A DNA stretch of 64,000 nucleotides from Bradyrhizobium yuanmingense (GTDB lineage: Bacteria; Pseudomonadota; Alphaproteobacteria; Rhizobiales; Xanthobacteraceae), in NCBI RefSeq assembly GCF_029167105.1, contig NZ_JARFML010000001.1, forward strand, positions 310,001 through 374,000. Direction: 5' to 3'. A program made the position numbers and the translations under genes. Positions 34,181 to 46,493 of this stretch are shown piece after piece (positions within the stretch are counted from its first letter, which is position 1; every line of letters starts with the position of its first letter). Below the pieces are notes generated by a model, which did not search any database, was not told where the DNA came from, and saw only the letters and a list, made by a program, of their open reading frames with translations.

Positions 34181-34195
34181 TATGAGATTCCTATA
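34181..34195 (+). promoter_or_regulatory. Shared 15-bp motif, site 4 (kdp side)
   Basis: TATGAGATTCCTATA, 164 bases upstream of the first micro-ORF of the kdp operon and in the same sense orientation as the other three sites relative to their genes. A dyad CCTAT-N9-ATAGG begins within it. It could be a KdpE site or a site for another regulator; neither is shown. Confidence 0.55.
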
Positions 34196-34359
34196 ACGTC
34201 GCCATAGGCTCCACCTCGAAAACCTATGTGCGCAATGGCACTTCAGCGCGGTGAAGTTCCCGGCCGAGAGACATGTGTTGCGTTCGCTTGCAGCACCGGC
34301 CCGCCGGGAATCCAGAGACAGGCAATACCGGATATCGTCTCGTATTGAGGAGTATCGCC

Positions 34360-34443
34360 ATGATGGACATCCTGATGCTGGCGCTGGGCTTCGTCTTTTT
34401 CGCCCTCGCGATCGGCTACACCTATGCCTGCGAACGGCTGTGA
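34360..34443 (+). CDS. 27-residue single-span membrane peptide preceding kdpF
   Basis: Encodes MMDILMLALGFVFFALAIGY followed by TYACERL. The size and composition resemble KdpF, but this is a separate ORF directly in front of it. GAGGAG at 34347-34352 lies 7 bases from ATG 34360, a strong start. It ends 11 bases before kdpF. A role as a small Kdp-associated subunit is inference. Confidence 0.65.
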   Translation: MMDILMLALGFVFFALAIGYTYACERL

Positions 34444-34454
34444 GGGAGCGGACC

Positions 34455-34544
34455 ATGATCTTCGATTATGCGCTCGCCGGCGCCGTCTCGTTCGGCCTCC
34501 TGGTCTACCTCACCTACGCGCTGCTGCGGCCCGAGCGGTTCTGA
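34455..34544 (+). CDS. kdpF: K+-transporting ATPase small subunit KdpF
   Basis: 29-residue single-span peptide. The ending LLVYLTYALLRPERF is the KdpF signature. KdpF stabilises the KdpFABC complex in the inner membrane. GGGAGCGG lies before ATG 34455. The order kdpF-kdpA-kdpB-kdpC-kdpD-kdpE is preserved. Confidence 0.88.
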   Translation: MIFDYALAGAVSFGLLVYLTYALLRPERF

Positions 34545-34548
34545 CGCC

Positions 34549-34653
34549 GTGCTGCTGCTCGTCGAATTGCTGCTGGCCGACGCTGCGCTCGTCGTGTGCC
34601 TGCTTGCGGTGCTCCTGCCGCTGCTGCGCCAGACACAAGGTCTGAAGGGTTAA
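34549..34653 (+). CDS. Putative 34-residue hydrophobic peptide between kdpF and kdpA
   Basis: GTG-initiated frame from 34549. The first 25 residues are almost entirely Leu, Val and Ala ([20 protein letters not shown]), with RQTQGLKG at the end. It fills the kdpF-kdpA gap and its TAA is 4 bases before kdpA. Its last codons include the kdpA ribosome-binding site (GAAGGG). There is no strong site of its own, so it may be fortuitous or coupled to kdpF. Confidence 0.35.
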   Translation: MLLLVELLLADAALVVCLLAVLLPLLRQTQGLKG

Positions 34654-34657
34654 TGCC

Positions 34658-36361
34658 ATGACTATGATCGGTTGGATCCAGATCATTCTTTTCTGCGTCA
34701 TCATCGTCGCGCTCACAAAGCCGCTCGGCTGGTACATGACGCGCGTGTTCAACGGCGAGCGCACCTTCCTGTCGCCCGTCCTGCGCCCGATCGAAGCCGG
34801 CATCTACGGGATTTCCGGCGTCGACGAGAAGCGCGAGCAGCACTGGCTGACCTACACGGTCGCCATGCTGCTGTTCCATGTCGGTGGCTTCCTCATCATC
34901 TACGGCCTGATGCGCCTGCAGGCCGTGTTGCCGTTCAATCCGGCCGGGCAATCCGCGGTGCCCGCGGATCTGTCCTTCAACACCGCGATCTCCTTCATCA
35001 CCAATACCAACTGGCAGAACTACGGCGGCGAGAGCACGCTGTCCTATCTCACCCAGATGGTCGGCCTCACGCACCAGAACTTCCTGTCGGCGGCGACCGG
35101 CATTGTGCTCGCCGTTGCCCTGATCCGCGGCTTTGCCCGCGCGTCCTTGCGCACAATCGGTAACTTCTGGGTCGATGTGACCCGCTGCACGCTCTACATC
35201 CTGCTGCCGATCTGCGTCGTGTTCACGTTGTTCCTGGTCTGGCAGGGCATCCCGCAGACGCTCGGCGCCTATGTCGAGGCGACCACGCTCGAAGGTGCCA
35301 AGCAGACCATCGCGGTCGGCCCGGTCGCCTCGCAGGTCGCGATCAAGATGCTAGGGACCAATGGCGGCGGCTTCTTCAACGCCAATGCCGCGCATCCCTT
35401 CGAGAATCCGACTGCGCTGTCGAATTTCGTGCAGATGCTGTCGATCTTCGTGCTCGGCGCGGCGCTCACCAACGTGTTCGGCCGCATGGTCGGCAACCAG
35501 CGCCAGGGCTGGGCGATCCTCGCCGTGATGGGCGTGCTGTTCGTCGCCGGTGTCGCCGTTTGCTATTGGGCTGAAGCCAGCGGCACCACGACCCTGCATG
35601 CGCTCGGCCTGACCGGCGGCAACATGGAGGGCAAGGAAGTCCGCTTCGGCATCGTCGCGTCCTCGCTGTTCGCCGTGATCACGACGGCCGCCTCCTGCGG
35701 CGCGGTCAACGCCATGCATGACAGCTTCACCGCGCTCGGCGGCATGATCCCGCTGATCAACATGCAACTCGGCGAGATCATCGTCGGCGGCGTCGGCGCC
35801 GGCCTATACGGCATGCTGCTGTTCGTCGTGCTCGCGATCTTCGTCGCAGGCCTGATGGTCGGCCGTACGCCGGAATATGTCGGCAAGAAGATCGAGGCGC
35901 GCGAGGTCAAGATGGCGATGCTCGCGATCCTGGTGCTGCCGCTGATGTATCTCGGCTGGACCGCGGTCGGCGTGGTCTATCCGGCGGCGGTCGCCTCCAT
36001 GGCGAATGCCGGCCCGCACGGCTTCACCGAGGTGCTCTATGCCTTCACGTCGGCGACCGGCAACAACGGCTCTGCCTTCGCAGGCCTCACCGGCAACACC
36101 TTGTTCTACAACCTCACGCTCGCCAGCGCGATGTTCGTCGGCCGTTTCTTCATGATCGTTCCGGCGATGGCGATTGCGGGTTCGCTCGCGGCCAAGAAGT
36201 CGGTGCCGCCGTCGGCGGGGACCTTCCCGACCACCGGCGGGCTGTTCGTCGGCCTCGTCGTCGGCGTGATCCTGATCATCGGCGGGCTGACCTTCTTCCC
36301 GGCACTCGCGCTCGGTCCGATCGTCGAGCATCTCGCGATGAACGCCGGCCAAGTGTTCTGA
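34658..36361 (+). CDS. kdpA: K+-transporting ATPase subunit KdpA
   Basis: 567-residue inner-membrane subunit that binds and conducts potassium, related to SKT-type channels. Selectivity-filter-like segments are visible ([41 protein letters not shown]). Length and the position after kdpF fit. It forms the high-affinity K+ pump with KdpB, KdpC and KdpF under potassium limitation. Confidence 0.97.
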   Translation: MTMIGWIQIILFCVIIVALTKPLGWYMTRVFNGERTFLSPVLRPIEAGIYGISGVDEKREQHWLTYTVAMLLFHVGGFLIIYGLMRLQAVLPFNPAGQSAVPADLSFNTAISFITNTNWQNYGGESTLSYLTQMVGLTHQNFLSAATGIVLAVALIRGFARASLRTIGNFWVDVTRCTLYILLPICVVFTLFLVWQGIPQTLGAYVEATTLEGAKQTIAVGPVASQVAIKMLGTNGGGFFNANAAHPFENPTALSNFVQMLSIFVLGAALTNVFGRMVGNQRQGWAILAVMGVLFVAGVAVCYWAEASGTTTLHALGLTGGNMEGKEVRFGIVASSLFAVITTAASCGAVNAMHDSFTALGGMIPLINMQLGEIIVGGVGAGLYGMLLFVVLAIFVAGLMVGRTPEYVGKKIEAREVKMAMLAILVLPLMYLGWTAVGVVYPAAVASMANAGPHGFTEVLYAFTSATGNNGSAFAGLTGNTLFYNLTLASAMFVGRFFMIVPAMAIAGSLAAKKSVPPSAGTFPTTGGLFVGLVVGVILIIGGLTFFPALALGPIVEHLAMNAGQVF

Positions 36362-36384
36362 ATCTGGTTGTTGGAGTGACCTCC

Positions 36385-38499
<2,115 letters not shown>

Positions 38500-38501
38500 T
38501 T

Positions 38502-38587
38502 CGTCATTGCGAGCGAAGCGAAGCAATCCGAAAAGCCTCCGCGGTTGACAGCTGGATTGCTTCGTCGCTTCGCTCCTCGCAATGACG
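38502..38587. repeat. Palindromic repeat, GTCATTGCGAGCG family, copy 3, inside the kdp operon
   Basis: CGTCATTGCGAGCGAAGCGA and GCAATCC on the left pair with GGATTGC and TCGCTTCGCTCCTCGCAATGACG on the right. It occupies nearly the whole 108-base kdpB-kdpC gap, leaving the kdpC ribosome-binding site (AGGAGAAAGC) just outside. In the transcript it would form a stem of more than 30 bases and could attenuate or stabilise mRNA. Confidence 0.85.
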
Positions 38588-38607
38588 GGAGAAATAGGAG
38601 AAAGCAC

Positions 38608-39213
38608 ATGCTCAAAGAAATCCGCCCCGCCATCGTCCTTTTGCTGGTGCTCACCGCCATCACCGGCTTGGCCTATCCGCTGGCGATGACGGCCATTGCC
38701 GGCGCGCTGTTTCCCGCTCAGGCGCAAGGCAGCCTGATCGAGAAGGACGGCAAGGTGATCGGCTCCGTCCTGATCGGGCAGGAGTTCAAGGACGACAAGT
38801 ACTTCCACGGCCGCCCCTCCGCGACGCTGGCGCCGGACCCGAACGATTCGACCAAGACGGTGCCCGCGCCCTACAACGCCGCCAATTCGGGCGGCTCCAA
38901 TCTCGGTCCGACCAGCAAGGCGCTGGCCGACCGGCTGAAGGAGGATGTGGCCAAGCTCAGGGCCGAGAATCCGAACGTCCCCGTGCCCGTCGACCTGGTG
39001 ACGACCTCGGCCAGCGGCCTCGACCCGAACATCTCGCCGGAAGCGGCGCAATTCCAGGTGCCGCGCGTGGCCAAGGCGCGCAATCTGCCCGAGGATCAGG
39101 TCAAGCAGCTCGTGACCGCCAGCACCGAAGGCCGTCTGCTCGGTCTGCTCGGCGAACCCAGGGTTAACGTTCTGGCGCTGAATCTCGCGCTCGATCGCAT
39201 GGCCGCGAAGTAG
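38608..39213 (+). CDS. kdpC: K+-transporting ATPase subunit KdpC
   Basis: 201-residue subunit with one N-terminal membrane helix ([20 protein letters not shown]) and a periplasmic domain. It has the family motifs [16 protein letters not shown] and [12 protein letters not shown]. KdpC assists potassium binding in KdpFABC. ATG 38608 has AGGAG 9 bases upstream. Confidence 0.97.
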   Translation: MLKEIRPAIVLLLVLTAITGLAYPLAMTAIAGALFPAQAQGSLIEKDGKVIGSVLIGQEFKDDKYFHGRPSATLAPDPNDSTKTVPAPYNAANSGGSNLGPTSKALADRLKEDVAKLRAENPNVPVPVDLVTTSASGLDPNISPEAAQFQVPRVAKARNLPEDQVKQLVTASTEGRLLGLLGEPRVNVLALNLALDRMAAK

Positions 39214-39253
39214 CCGTCTAGGCTCGCAGTGGACGGATGATTATACTGGCAAG

Positions 39254-41977
39254 ATGGTCCGAGAGCGTCGCGATCCCGAACAACGTCCGTCACCGGAGGC
39301 CCTGCTGGAAGCGGCGCGCCGGGAGGAGGGTGCGAGCGGCAGGCTGAAGATCTTCGTCGGCGCCGCTCCCGGCGTCGGCAAGACCTACGAGATGCTGCAA
39401 AGCGCCCAGGCCAAGCGCAAGGCCGGCATCGATGTCGTGGTCGGCTTCGTCGAGACTCATGGCCGCGCCGAGACCGAGGCGCTGGTGCGCGGCCTCGAAG
39501 TGGTCCCGCGCAAGAGGCTGGACTACCGCGGCCAGATCGTCGAGGAGATGGACCTCGACGCGGTGATCGCTCGGCGGCCGCAGATCGCGCTGGTCGACGA
39601 GCTCGCCCACACCAATGCAGCCGGCAGCCGCCATCCCAAGCGCTATCTCGACGTCGAGGAGCTGCTCTCGCACGGTATCGACGTCTACACCGCCGTCAAC
39701 ATCCAGCACATCGAGAGCCTGAACGACGTCGTTGCCCAGATCACCCATGTCCGGGTGCGCGAGACCGTGCCGGATTCGGTGTTCGACCGCGCGGACGCCA
39801 TCGAGCTCATCGATCTCACCCCCGACGACCTGATCCAGCGCCTGAAGGAGGGCAAGGTCTATGTGCCCAAGCAGGCCGAGCGGGCGCTGGAGCATTATTT
39901 CTCGCCGGGCAATCTCACGGCGCTGCGTGAGCTCGCACTGCGGCGCACCGCCGAACGGGTCGACGAGCAGTTGCTCAACCACATGCAGGCCAATGCGATT
40001 CCCGGGCCCTGGGCCGCTGGTGAGCGCATCCTGGTCTGCGTCAGCGAGGATCCGCGCGCGGCCGGCCTCGTGCGCTACACCAAGCGATTGGCCGACCGGT
40101 TGCATGCGCCGTTTACCGCGATCTCGATCGAGACGCGGCGATCGCTGCAATTGTCGGACGAGGAGCGGGATCGGCTGGCCGATACGCTGCGGCTGGCGGA
40201 ATCGCTCGGCGGCGAGGCGCTGACCATTCCCGCCGTCGGCCGCCGCATCGCCGACGACGTCGTCAATTTCGCGCAGGGCAACAACGTCACCCAGATCGTG
40301 ATCGGCAAGTCGACGCGCTCGCGCTGGTTCGAGATGATGCGCGGCTCGGTCGTGCACGACCTGGTGCGCCGTGCGGGCAATATCAGCGTTCACGTCATTC
40401 CCGGCAACGAGCTTTCCGGAGAGGCCGCGCCCAAGATGGAGGTGCAGACTGCCGTACGATCCGAGCCGTTCGATCCCTTGCCTTTTCTCAAGGCGCTTGG
40501 GATCGTGCTTGTGGGTCTTGGCGCTGCCAAGCTGATCCAGCCCTATTTCGGCATCGAGAACGTCGATCTCGTGCTGCTGACCTCGGTCGTTGCGGTTGCC
40601 GTGCGCTACGGCCTGTGGCCCTCGCTGCTGGCCACGGTGGCGGCTTCGCTCTGCTACAACTTCTTCTTCCTGCCGCCGCTCTACACCTTCACGATCACCG
40701 ATCCGACCAACGTCGCCGCCTTCGCGCTGTTCCTGTTGGTGGCGATGATCGTCTCCAATGTCGCGGCGCGCGTGCGCATCCAGGCCGACACCGCGATCGG
40801 CCGGATCAGGATGACCGAGCAGCTCTATGCCTTCAGCCGCAAGCTCGCCGGCACGGCCACGCTCGACGACGTCTTGTGGGCGAGTGCCTACCAGACCGCA
40901 TTGATGCTCAAGGTCCGGGTGGTGCTGCTATTGCCGGATGAAGGCCTGCTGACGGTGAAGTCAGGCTATCCGCCCGAGGACGAGCTCGACCAGGCCGACC
41001 TTGCCGCCGCCAACTGGGCCTGGAGCAACGATCGCCCCGCTGGCCGCGGCTCGGATACCTTGCCGGGCGCCAAGCGGCTGTTCCTGCCGATGCGCACCGG
41101 GCGGGGCCCGATCGGTGTAATCGGCATCGACAACGATCGCACCGGCCCGCTGCTGACGCCGGACCAGCGGCGGCTGCTCGATGCGCTGGTCGACCAGGGC
41201 GCGCTCGCGATCGAGCGTGTGCTTCTGGTCGAGGACATGGACCGCGTCAAGCGCACCGTCGAATCCGAGCGGCTGCGCTCGGCGCTGCTCACCTCGATCT
41301 CGCACGATCTGAAGACGCCGCTCGCCTCGGTGTTAGGTGCAGCCTCGACCATGCGCGATCTCGCCGGCGCGCTCTCGGACACCGAAAAGCGCGATTTGCT
41401 CGCCACCGTGATCGACGAATCCGAGCGGCTCAACCGCTTCATCGCCAATCTGCTCGACATGACCAAGCTCGAATCCGGCGCCATCGTGCCCAACACAGCG
41501 CTGCACGATCTCAGCGAGATCGTCGGCAGCGCGCTCCGGCGCGCCAGCAAGATCCTCAGCCGCCACAAGGTCGAGCTGGTGCTGGCCGCCGATCTGCCGA
41601 TGCTCCAGCTCGACGCCGTGCTGTTCGAGCAGGTGCTGTTCAACCTGCTTGACAATGCCGCGAAATACGCACCCCCCGAAACCACGATCTCGATCCGCGG
41701 CCGGCGCGACAGCGCTCATGTCGTGCTTGAGGTCGCCGACGAGGGCGCCGGCATTCCGCCGGACGAGCTCGAGAGCGTGTTCGACAAGTTCTATCGCGTG
41801 CAGAAGGGCGATCACGTCCGTCCCGGCACCGGGCTCGGGCTTGCCATCTCGCGCGGCTTCGTCGAGGCGATGCACGGCACGATCTCCGCCGCCAATCGCA
41901 GCGAGCGGAGCGGCGCGGTCCTGACCATTCGCCTGCCCGTTCCGGCAGAGAGCCACGCATTGGATACCGCCGCATGA
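39254..41977 (+). CDS. kdpD: Sensor histidine kinase KdpD
   Basis: 907-residue membrane sensor of potassium limitation. The N-terminal KdpD domain has Walker A GAAPGVGKT (residues 36-44), followed by a universal-stress-like domain (about 250-375). A membrane block lies at about 415-505 and a GAF-like region precedes the kinase. The phospho-acceptor is H684 (SISHDLKTPLAS), and ATPase motifs are NLLDNAAKYAP, DEGAGIPP and GTGLGLAIS. It overlaps kdpE by 4 bases (ATGA). Confidence 0.96.
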   Translation: MVRERRDPEQRPSPEALLEAARREEGASGRLKIFVGAAPGVGKTYEMLQSAQAKRKAGIDVVVGFVETHGRAETEALVRGLEVVPRKRLDYRGQIVEEMDLDAVIARRPQIALVDELAHTNAAGSRHPKRYLDVEELLSHGIDVYTAVNIQHIESLNDVVAQITHVRVRETVPDSVFDRADAIELIDLTPDDLIQRLKEGKVYVPKQAERALEHYFSPGNLTALRELALRRTAERVDEQLLNHMQANAIPGPWAAGERILVCVSEDPRAAGLVRYTKRLADRLHAPFTAISIETRRSLQLSDEERDRLADTLRLAESLGGEALTIPAVGRRIADDVVNFAQGNNVTQIVIGKSTRSRWFEMMRGSVVHDLVRRAGNISVHVIPGNELSGEAAPKMEVQTAVRSEPFDPLPFLKALGIVLVGLGAAKLIQPYFGIENVDLVLLTSVVAVAVRYGLWPSLLATVAASLCYNFFFLPPLYTFTITDPTNVAAFALFLLVAMIVSNVAARVRIQADTAIGRIRMTEQLYAFSRKLAGTATLDDVLWASAYQTALMLKVRVVLLLPDEGLLTVKSGYPPEDELDQADLAAANWAWSNDRPAGRGSDTLPGAKRLFLPMRTGRGPIGVIGIDNDRTGPLLTPDQRRLLDALVDQGALAIERVLLVEDMDRVKRTVESERLRSALLTSISHDLKTPLASVLGAASTMRDLAGALSDTEKRDLLATVIDESERLNRFIANLLDMTKLESGAIVPNTALHDLSEIVGSALRRASKILSRHKVELVLAADLPMLQLDAVLFEQVLFNLLDNAAKYAPPETTISIRGRRDSAHVVLEVADEGAGIPPDELESVFDKFYRVQKGDHVRPGTGLGLAISRGFVEAMHGTISAANRSERSGAVLTIRLPVPAESHALDTAA

Positions 41978-42663
41978 GCGCTGCTCCGATCAAGGTCCTG
42001 GTCATCGACGACGAGCCGCCGATCCGCAAATTGCTGCGGATGGGGTTGACGACCCAGGGCTACGAGATCCTGGAAGCGCCGAATGGCAAGACGGCGCTGG
42101 AGAAACTTGGCGAGGAGCCGGCGCTGATCATCCTGGATCTCGGCCTGCCCGACGTTCAAGGCCATGAGCTGCTCCGCACCATCCGCGCCCGCAACGACGG
42201 CGTGCCGATCGTGGTGCTGTCGAGCCGCGGCGACGAGGCCGGCAAGGTGCAGGCGCTGGATCTCGGTGCCGACGATTATCTGACGAAGCCGTTCGGCATG
42301 GAGGAGCTGCTGGCGCGCTTGCGCGCCGCGCTGCGTCACCAGCTTCAGGTCAAGGGCGAGCGTCCGGTGTTCCGCACCGGCGATCTCTCGGTCGATCTCG
42401 TTCGCCGCATCGTCAAGGTCGGGGATCGCGAGGTGAAGCTCTCGCCGAAGGAATATGACCTGTTGCGGGTGCTGGTGCAGCACGCCGGCAAGGTGCTCAC
42501 CCACCGCTTCCTGCTGAAAGAGCTGTGGGACGAACTGACCGACGCGCAATACTTACGCGTCTATGTCCGCCAGCTTCGCCAGAAGATCGAAGCCGATCCG
42601 GAACGGCCGCAATACGTGCTGACGGAGACCGGGATCGGGTATCGGCTGAAGGCGGGGGATTGA
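41974..42663 (+). CDS. kdpE: Response regulator KdpE
   Basis: 229-residue OmpR-type regulator. Receiver residues D12/D13 (VIDDEPP), phospho-acceptor D55 (LIILDLGLPD) and K-containing YLTKPFG are present. A winged-helix DNA-binding domain spans about 130-225. It activates kdpFABC when phosphorylated by KdpD. Being coupled to kdpD at the end of the operon, it would be autoregulated. Confidence 0.96.
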   Translation: MSAAPIKVLVIDDEPPIRKLLRMGLTTQGYEILEAPNGKTALEKLGEEPALIILDLGLPDVQGHELLRTIRARNDGVPIVVLSSRGDEAGKVQALDLGADDYLTKPFGMEELLARLRAALRHQLQVKGERPVFRTGDLSVDLVRRIVKVGDREVKLSPKEYDLLRVLVQHAGKVLTHRFLLKELWDELTDAQYLRVYVRQLRQKIEADPERPQYVLTETGIGYRLKAGD

Positions 42664-42671
42664 TTTCCGCT

Positions 42672-42779
42672 GTCATTCCGGGACGCGCCCCTTGGCGTGG
42701 GCCCGGAATCCATTTCTCCGCGCATCGCGCTCGGCACGATGGATTCCGGGCTCGATGCTTCGCATCGCCCCGGAATGAC
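42672..42779. repeat. Palindromic repeat, GTCATTCCGGG family
   Basis: GTCATTCCGGGACGCG and GGGCCCGGAATCCAT on the left pair imperfectly with ATGGATTCCGGGCTC and CATCGCCCCGGAATGAC on the right. It lies between the convergent kdpE and ku genes and may terminate both. From memory it is a dispersed Bradyrhizobium element. Confidence 0.8.
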
Positions 42780-42786
42780 GGGGTTG

Positions 42787-43671
42787 CTACCCCGCCTTCC
42801 TGTGCCTTGCCGTCGAACGGTGCGCCTTCTTCGCGGTTCGCTGCCGTCCGGTCGCGCGCCGCGCATGGGACTTCGCCGCCGCCTTCTTGCCGCCACGTCC
42901 TTTCAGGCTCTGCTTCAGCGCGTCCATCAGGCTGACGACATTGCTCGGCCGCTCCTCGGGCTCGGGCAGCTCGATCTTCTTGCCGCTGGCCTTGCGCTTC
43001 ACCAGGGCCTTCAGCGCGTCCTCGTACTCGTCCTTGAACTTGCTGGGATCGAAATGCGCCGTCTTGGTCTTGAGGATGTGGCCGGCGAGCTCGACCATGT
43101 CCTTGGTGATCTTCGGGCTCTTGATATCGTCGAAGAACTGGTCCTCCTCGCGCAGCTCGTAAGGGAAGCGCAGCGTGGTGCCGAGCAGGCCCTTGCCGCG
43201 CGGCTCGATCGCCATGACGTGCTCGCGATTGATCAGAACGATCTTGGCGAGCGCGACGCGCTCCTGGTCCTTCATCGCGTCGCGGATCACCGCGAACGCA
43301 TCGACCGCCGCCTTGCCGTCGGGCGCGATGTAATAGGGATGGTTGAGATAGCGCTGGTCGATCTCCTCGCGCGGCACGAAGCTCTCGATGTCGATGGTGT
43401 GATTGCTCTCGATCTGGACTGCCTCGAGCTCCTCCGGCTCGATCTCGACATACTTGCCCTTGCGCAGCTCGTAGCCGCGGCCCTTCTGGTCGCTCTCGAC
43501 GACGTCACCGGTCTCGGAATCGATCATCTGCTGCTTGAGCCGGTTCCCGGTCTCGCGGTTGATCAGGTGAAACCGCGTCTTCTCGGCCGCGGTGGTCGCC
43601 GGATAAAGCACGACCGGGCAACTGACCAGCGACAGCTTCAACGTTCCCTTCCAATAGGCGCGCGGGGCCAT
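42787..43671 (-). CDS. ku: Non-homologous end-joining protein Ku
   Basis: 294-residue bacterial Ku that forms a ring on DNA ends and recruits LigD. The core ([56 protein letters not shown]) is typical. The C-terminus is a Lys/Arg-rich extension (about 255-294) that usually aids DNA binding. GGAG lies 6 bases before ATG 43671. It is divergent from ligD with 116 bases between. Confidence 0.96.
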   Translation of the reverse strand: MAPRAYWKGTLKLSLVSCPVVLYPATTAAEKTRFHLINRETGNRLKQQMIDSETGDVVESDQKGRGYELRKGKYVEIEPEELEAVQIESNHTIDIESFVPREEIDQRYLNHPYYIAPDGKAAVDAFAVIRDAMKDQERVALAKIVLINREHVMAIEPRGKGLLGTTLRFPYELREEDQFFDDIKSPKITKDMVELAGHILKTKTAHFDPSKFKDEYEDALKALVKRKASGKKIELPEPEERPSNVVSLMDALKQSLKGRGGKKAAAKSHARRATGRQRTAKKAHRSTARHRKAG

Positions 43672-43787
43672 TCCATTCTCCAGCGTTTTCAAGGCGTTTT
43701 GGAACCCCAACCGCCCCATGGGGTTTTGGTTCCGGGCGGGACTTTCGCCGTGATAGGCTTCAAGCCGAACGAGAAGCGGGACCGGTC

Positions 43788-46463
43788 GTGCTGCAAAAGC
43801 TTTCCACCTACCGACAGAAGCGAGACTTCGAGAAGACGCCGGAGCCATCGGGCAAGACCGCCGTGGCGCCGTCGAAGCAGCGGCGCTTCGTGATCCAGAA
43901 GCATGATGCGAGCCGGCTGCATTACGATCTCCGGCTCGAATTCGACGGCGTGTTCAAGTCCTGGGCAGTGACGAAGGGGCCTTCGCTCGATCCCCACGAC
44001 AAGCGGCTGGCGGTCGAGGTCGAGGACCATCCGCTCGATTATGGCGATTTCGAAGGCACGATTCCGGAAGGCCAGTACGGCGGCGGGACCGTGATGTTGT
44101 GGGACCGCGGCACCTGGGAATCGGACGATCCGGAAGCCGGATTCAAGAAGGGCGATCTGAAGTTCACTCTGCGCGGCGACAAGCTGCAGGGCAGCTGGGT
44201 CCTGGTGCGGATGCGCAACCGCGGCGGCGAGAAGCGCACCAACTGGCTGCTGATCAAGCATCGCGACGAAGATGCTCGCGAAGGCGCGGCCAACGACGTG
44301 CTCGAGCAGGACAAGTCGGTCGCCTCCGGCCGCACGATGGAGCAGATCGCCGCGGGCAAGGGCCGCGCGCCGAAGCCGTTCATGCTGGCCAAGGGCACCA
44401 AGGGCAAGGCCGACGCAGTCTGGCAGTCCAATCGTGCCGAGGAGACGAAAGGGCGTACGGTGAAGCTGGCGCCGCGCGCCGCGTTGAAAGCCGGCAAAGT
44501 GGCGAAGAAAAGCGCCACCACCGCGACGAACGCCAAGACGGTGTCGAAGATGCCGGATTTCGTCGCGCCGCAGCTCTGCACCCTGGTCGAGCGGCCGCCC
44601 GGGGACGAGGGCTGGTGCCACGAGATCAAGTTCGACGGTTATCGCGTGCAGCTGCGGGTCGAGGACGGCGAGGCGACGCTGAAGACGCGCAAGGGTCTCG
44701 ATTGGACGAGCAAGTTCGCCGCCATCGCCGAGGAAGCCGCCACGCTACCGGATGTGATGATCGACGGCGAGATCGTCGCGCTCGACCATAACGGTGCGCC
44801 GAACTTCTCCTCGCTGCAAGCGGCGCTGTCCGATGGCAAGACCGACGAGCTGATCTTCTTCGCCTTCGACCTGCTGCTCGCGGAAGGGCAGGACTACCGT
44901 CGGCTGCCGCTTGGGGAGCGCAAGGCGCAGCTCAAGAAGCTGCTGGAATCGCGCAAGCGGAAATCGACTCAGATCCGCTATGTCGAGCATTTCGAGAGTG
45001 GCGGCGATGCGGTGCTGCAATCGGCCTGCAAGCTCGAGCTCGAAGGGGTGGTGTCGAAGAAGCTGAACGCGCCCTATCGTTCGGGGCGCACCGAGAGCTG
45101 GGTCAAGTCGAAATGCCGCGCCGGCCACGAGGTGGTGATCGGCGGCTACAAGACCACCAACGGCAAATTCCGCTCGCTGATGGCAGGCGTGCAGCGCGGC
45201 GACCATCTCGCCTTCGTCGGCATGGTCGGCACCGGCTTCGGCGCGGACAAGGTCAAGCGCATCATGCCGGCGCTGAAGGCGATTGAGAGCAAGGAAAGCC
45301 CGTTCGGCGGCAAGAACGCGCCGAAGAAGACGCGGGACGTGCACTGGCTGAAGCCGGAGCTCGTCGCCGAGATCGAGTTCGCGGGCTTCACGGCCGACGG
45401 CAATATTCGTCAGGCGGCGTTCAAGGGCTTGCGGCAGGACAAGCCGGCTGAGGAGGTCGAGGCCGAGACGCCCGTCGATACCGAGCTCGCCGAGCCCCGG
45501 GCCAGGAAGGCGGTGCGCACGAAGGCGGGCCGGCAACCGAAGCAGGCCGCTCAAAATGCCGAGGTCATGAGCGTCGTCATCTCCAAGCCGGACAAGGAGC
45601 TCTGGCCGGATGACGGCGATGGTGGCGCCGTCACCAAGCTGGACCTTGCCCGCTACCTCGAAGCCGTCGGCGAATGGATGATCGTGCATCTCAAGGGCCG
45701 GCCGTGCTCGCTGATCCGCGCGCCTGATGGCATCAAGGGCGAATGCTTCTTCCAGCGCCATGCGATGCAGGGAACATCGAACCTCCTGGAGCTCGCGCGG
45801 GTCTCCGGCGACCGCAAGCCGTATCTTCAGATCGACCGGATCGAAGGGCTCGCCGCGGTGGCTCAGATCGGCGGCGTCGAGCTGCATCCCTGGAACTGCG
45901 CGCCCTATGCCTACGACACCCCGGGCCGCCTGGTGTTCGATCTCGACCCCGCCCCCGACGTGGACTTTCCCGACGTGGTCGAGGCGGCCAAGGAGATGAG
46001 GCAGCGGCTCGCCGATATCGGCATGGACAGCTTCTGCAAGACCACGGGCGGCAAGGGCCTTCACGTCGTGGTGCCGCTACTCCATGGCGCGCGCGACAAG
46101 GTGAGCTGGAAGGAGGCCAAGGCCTTTGCGCAAGGCGTCTGCCAGTGGATGGCCGACGACGATCCCGAACGCTATCTGCTCAACATGTCGAAGAAGCTGC
46201 GCAAGGGAAAGATCTTCCTGGATTATCTGCGCAACGACCGCATGTCGACGGCGGTGGCCCCGTTGTCGCCCCGAGCGCGAGCCGGCGCGACCGTGTCGAT
46301 GCCGGTCACCTGGGCGCAGGTGAAGAGCGATCTCGATCCGAAGCGCTACACGATGCGCAGCGTGCCGGGCCTGCTGGCGCGATCGAAGGCATGGGAGGGG
46401 TATGAGGATGCAGCCGTGTCAATCAAGGCCGCGATCAAGAAGCTGGCGGGGAAGGTGAAGTAG
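43788..46463 (+). CDS. ligD: ATP-dependent DNA ligase LigD (phosphoesterase-ligase-polymerase)
   Basis: 891-residue multifunctional NHEJ enzyme. The N-terminal 3'-phosphoesterase domain (about 30-190) has [13 protein letters not shown]. The ligase domain (about 255-555) has catalytic K281 in [10 protein letters not shown]. The C-terminal primase-like polymerase (about 590-880) has D718/D720 in [12 protein letters not shown]. The layout is as in Pseudomonas and rhizobial LigD. It starts at GTG 43788. Together with Ku it repairs double-strand breaks in non-replicating cells. Confidence 0.96.
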   Translation: MLQKLSTYRQKRDFEKTPEPSGKTAVAPSKQRRFVIQKHDASRLHYDLRLEFDGVFKSWAVTKGPSLDPHDKRLAVEVEDHPLDYGDFEGTIPEGQYGGGTVMLWDRGTWESDDPEAGFKKGDLKFTLRGDKLQGSWVLVRMRNRGGEKRTNWLLIKHRDEDAREGAANDVLEQDKSVASGRTMEQIAAGKGRAPKPFMLAKGTKGKADAVWQSNRAEETKGRTVKLAPRAALKAGKVAKKSATTATNAKTVSKMPDFVAPQLCTLVERPPGDEGWCHEIKFDGYRVQLRVEDGEATLKTRKGLDWTSKFAAIAEEAATLPDVMIDGEIVALDHNGAPNFSSLQAALSDGKTDELIFFAFDLLLAEGQDYRRLPLGERKAQLKKLLESRKRKSTQIRYVEHFESGGDAVLQSACKLELEGVVSKKLNAPYRSGRTESWVKSKCRAGHEVVIGGYKTTNGKFRSLMAGVQRGDHLAFVGMVGTGFGADKVKRIMPALKAIESKESPFGGKNAPKKTRDVHWLKPELVAEIEFAGFTADGNIRQAAFKGLRQDKPAEEVEAETPVDTELAEPRARKAVRTKAGRQPKQAAQNAEVMSVVISKPDKELWPDDGDGGAVTKLDLARYLEAVGEWMIVHLKGRPCSLIRAPDGIKGECFFQRHAMQGTSNLLELARVSGDRKPYLQIDRIEGLAAVAQIGGVELHPWNCAPYAYDTPGRLVFDLDPAPDVDFPDVVEAAKEMRQRLADIGMDSFCKTTGGKGLHVVVPLLHGARDKVSWKEAKAFAQGVCQWMADDDPERYLLNMSKKLRKGKIFLDYLRNDRMSTAVAPLSPRARAGATVSMPVTWAQVKSDLDPKRYTMRSVPGLLARSKAWEGYEDAAVSIKAAIKKLAGKVK

Positions 46464-46493
46464 GTCTGTCGCTGTTGCACCGAAGGTAGGTCT

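Larger units (their letters stand above)
33848..34359. other. Divergent regulatory region upstream of kdp
   Basis: 512 bases without a convincing gene, between a leftward hypothetical gene and the rightward kdp cluster. It holds two oppositely oriented copies of the shared motif (33942-33956 and 34181-34195), a perfect palindrome GGCATTT-CAT-AAATGCC (33946-33962) overlapping the first, and CCTAT-N9-ATAGG (34190-34208) overlapping the second. A further CCTAT is at 34223. Confidence 0.6.

Noticed and set aside
34549..34653. 34-residue frame as an extension of kdpF by frameshift
   Set aside because: kdpF ends with its normal PERF terminus, so no frameshift is needed; kept only as a separate low-confidence ORF.
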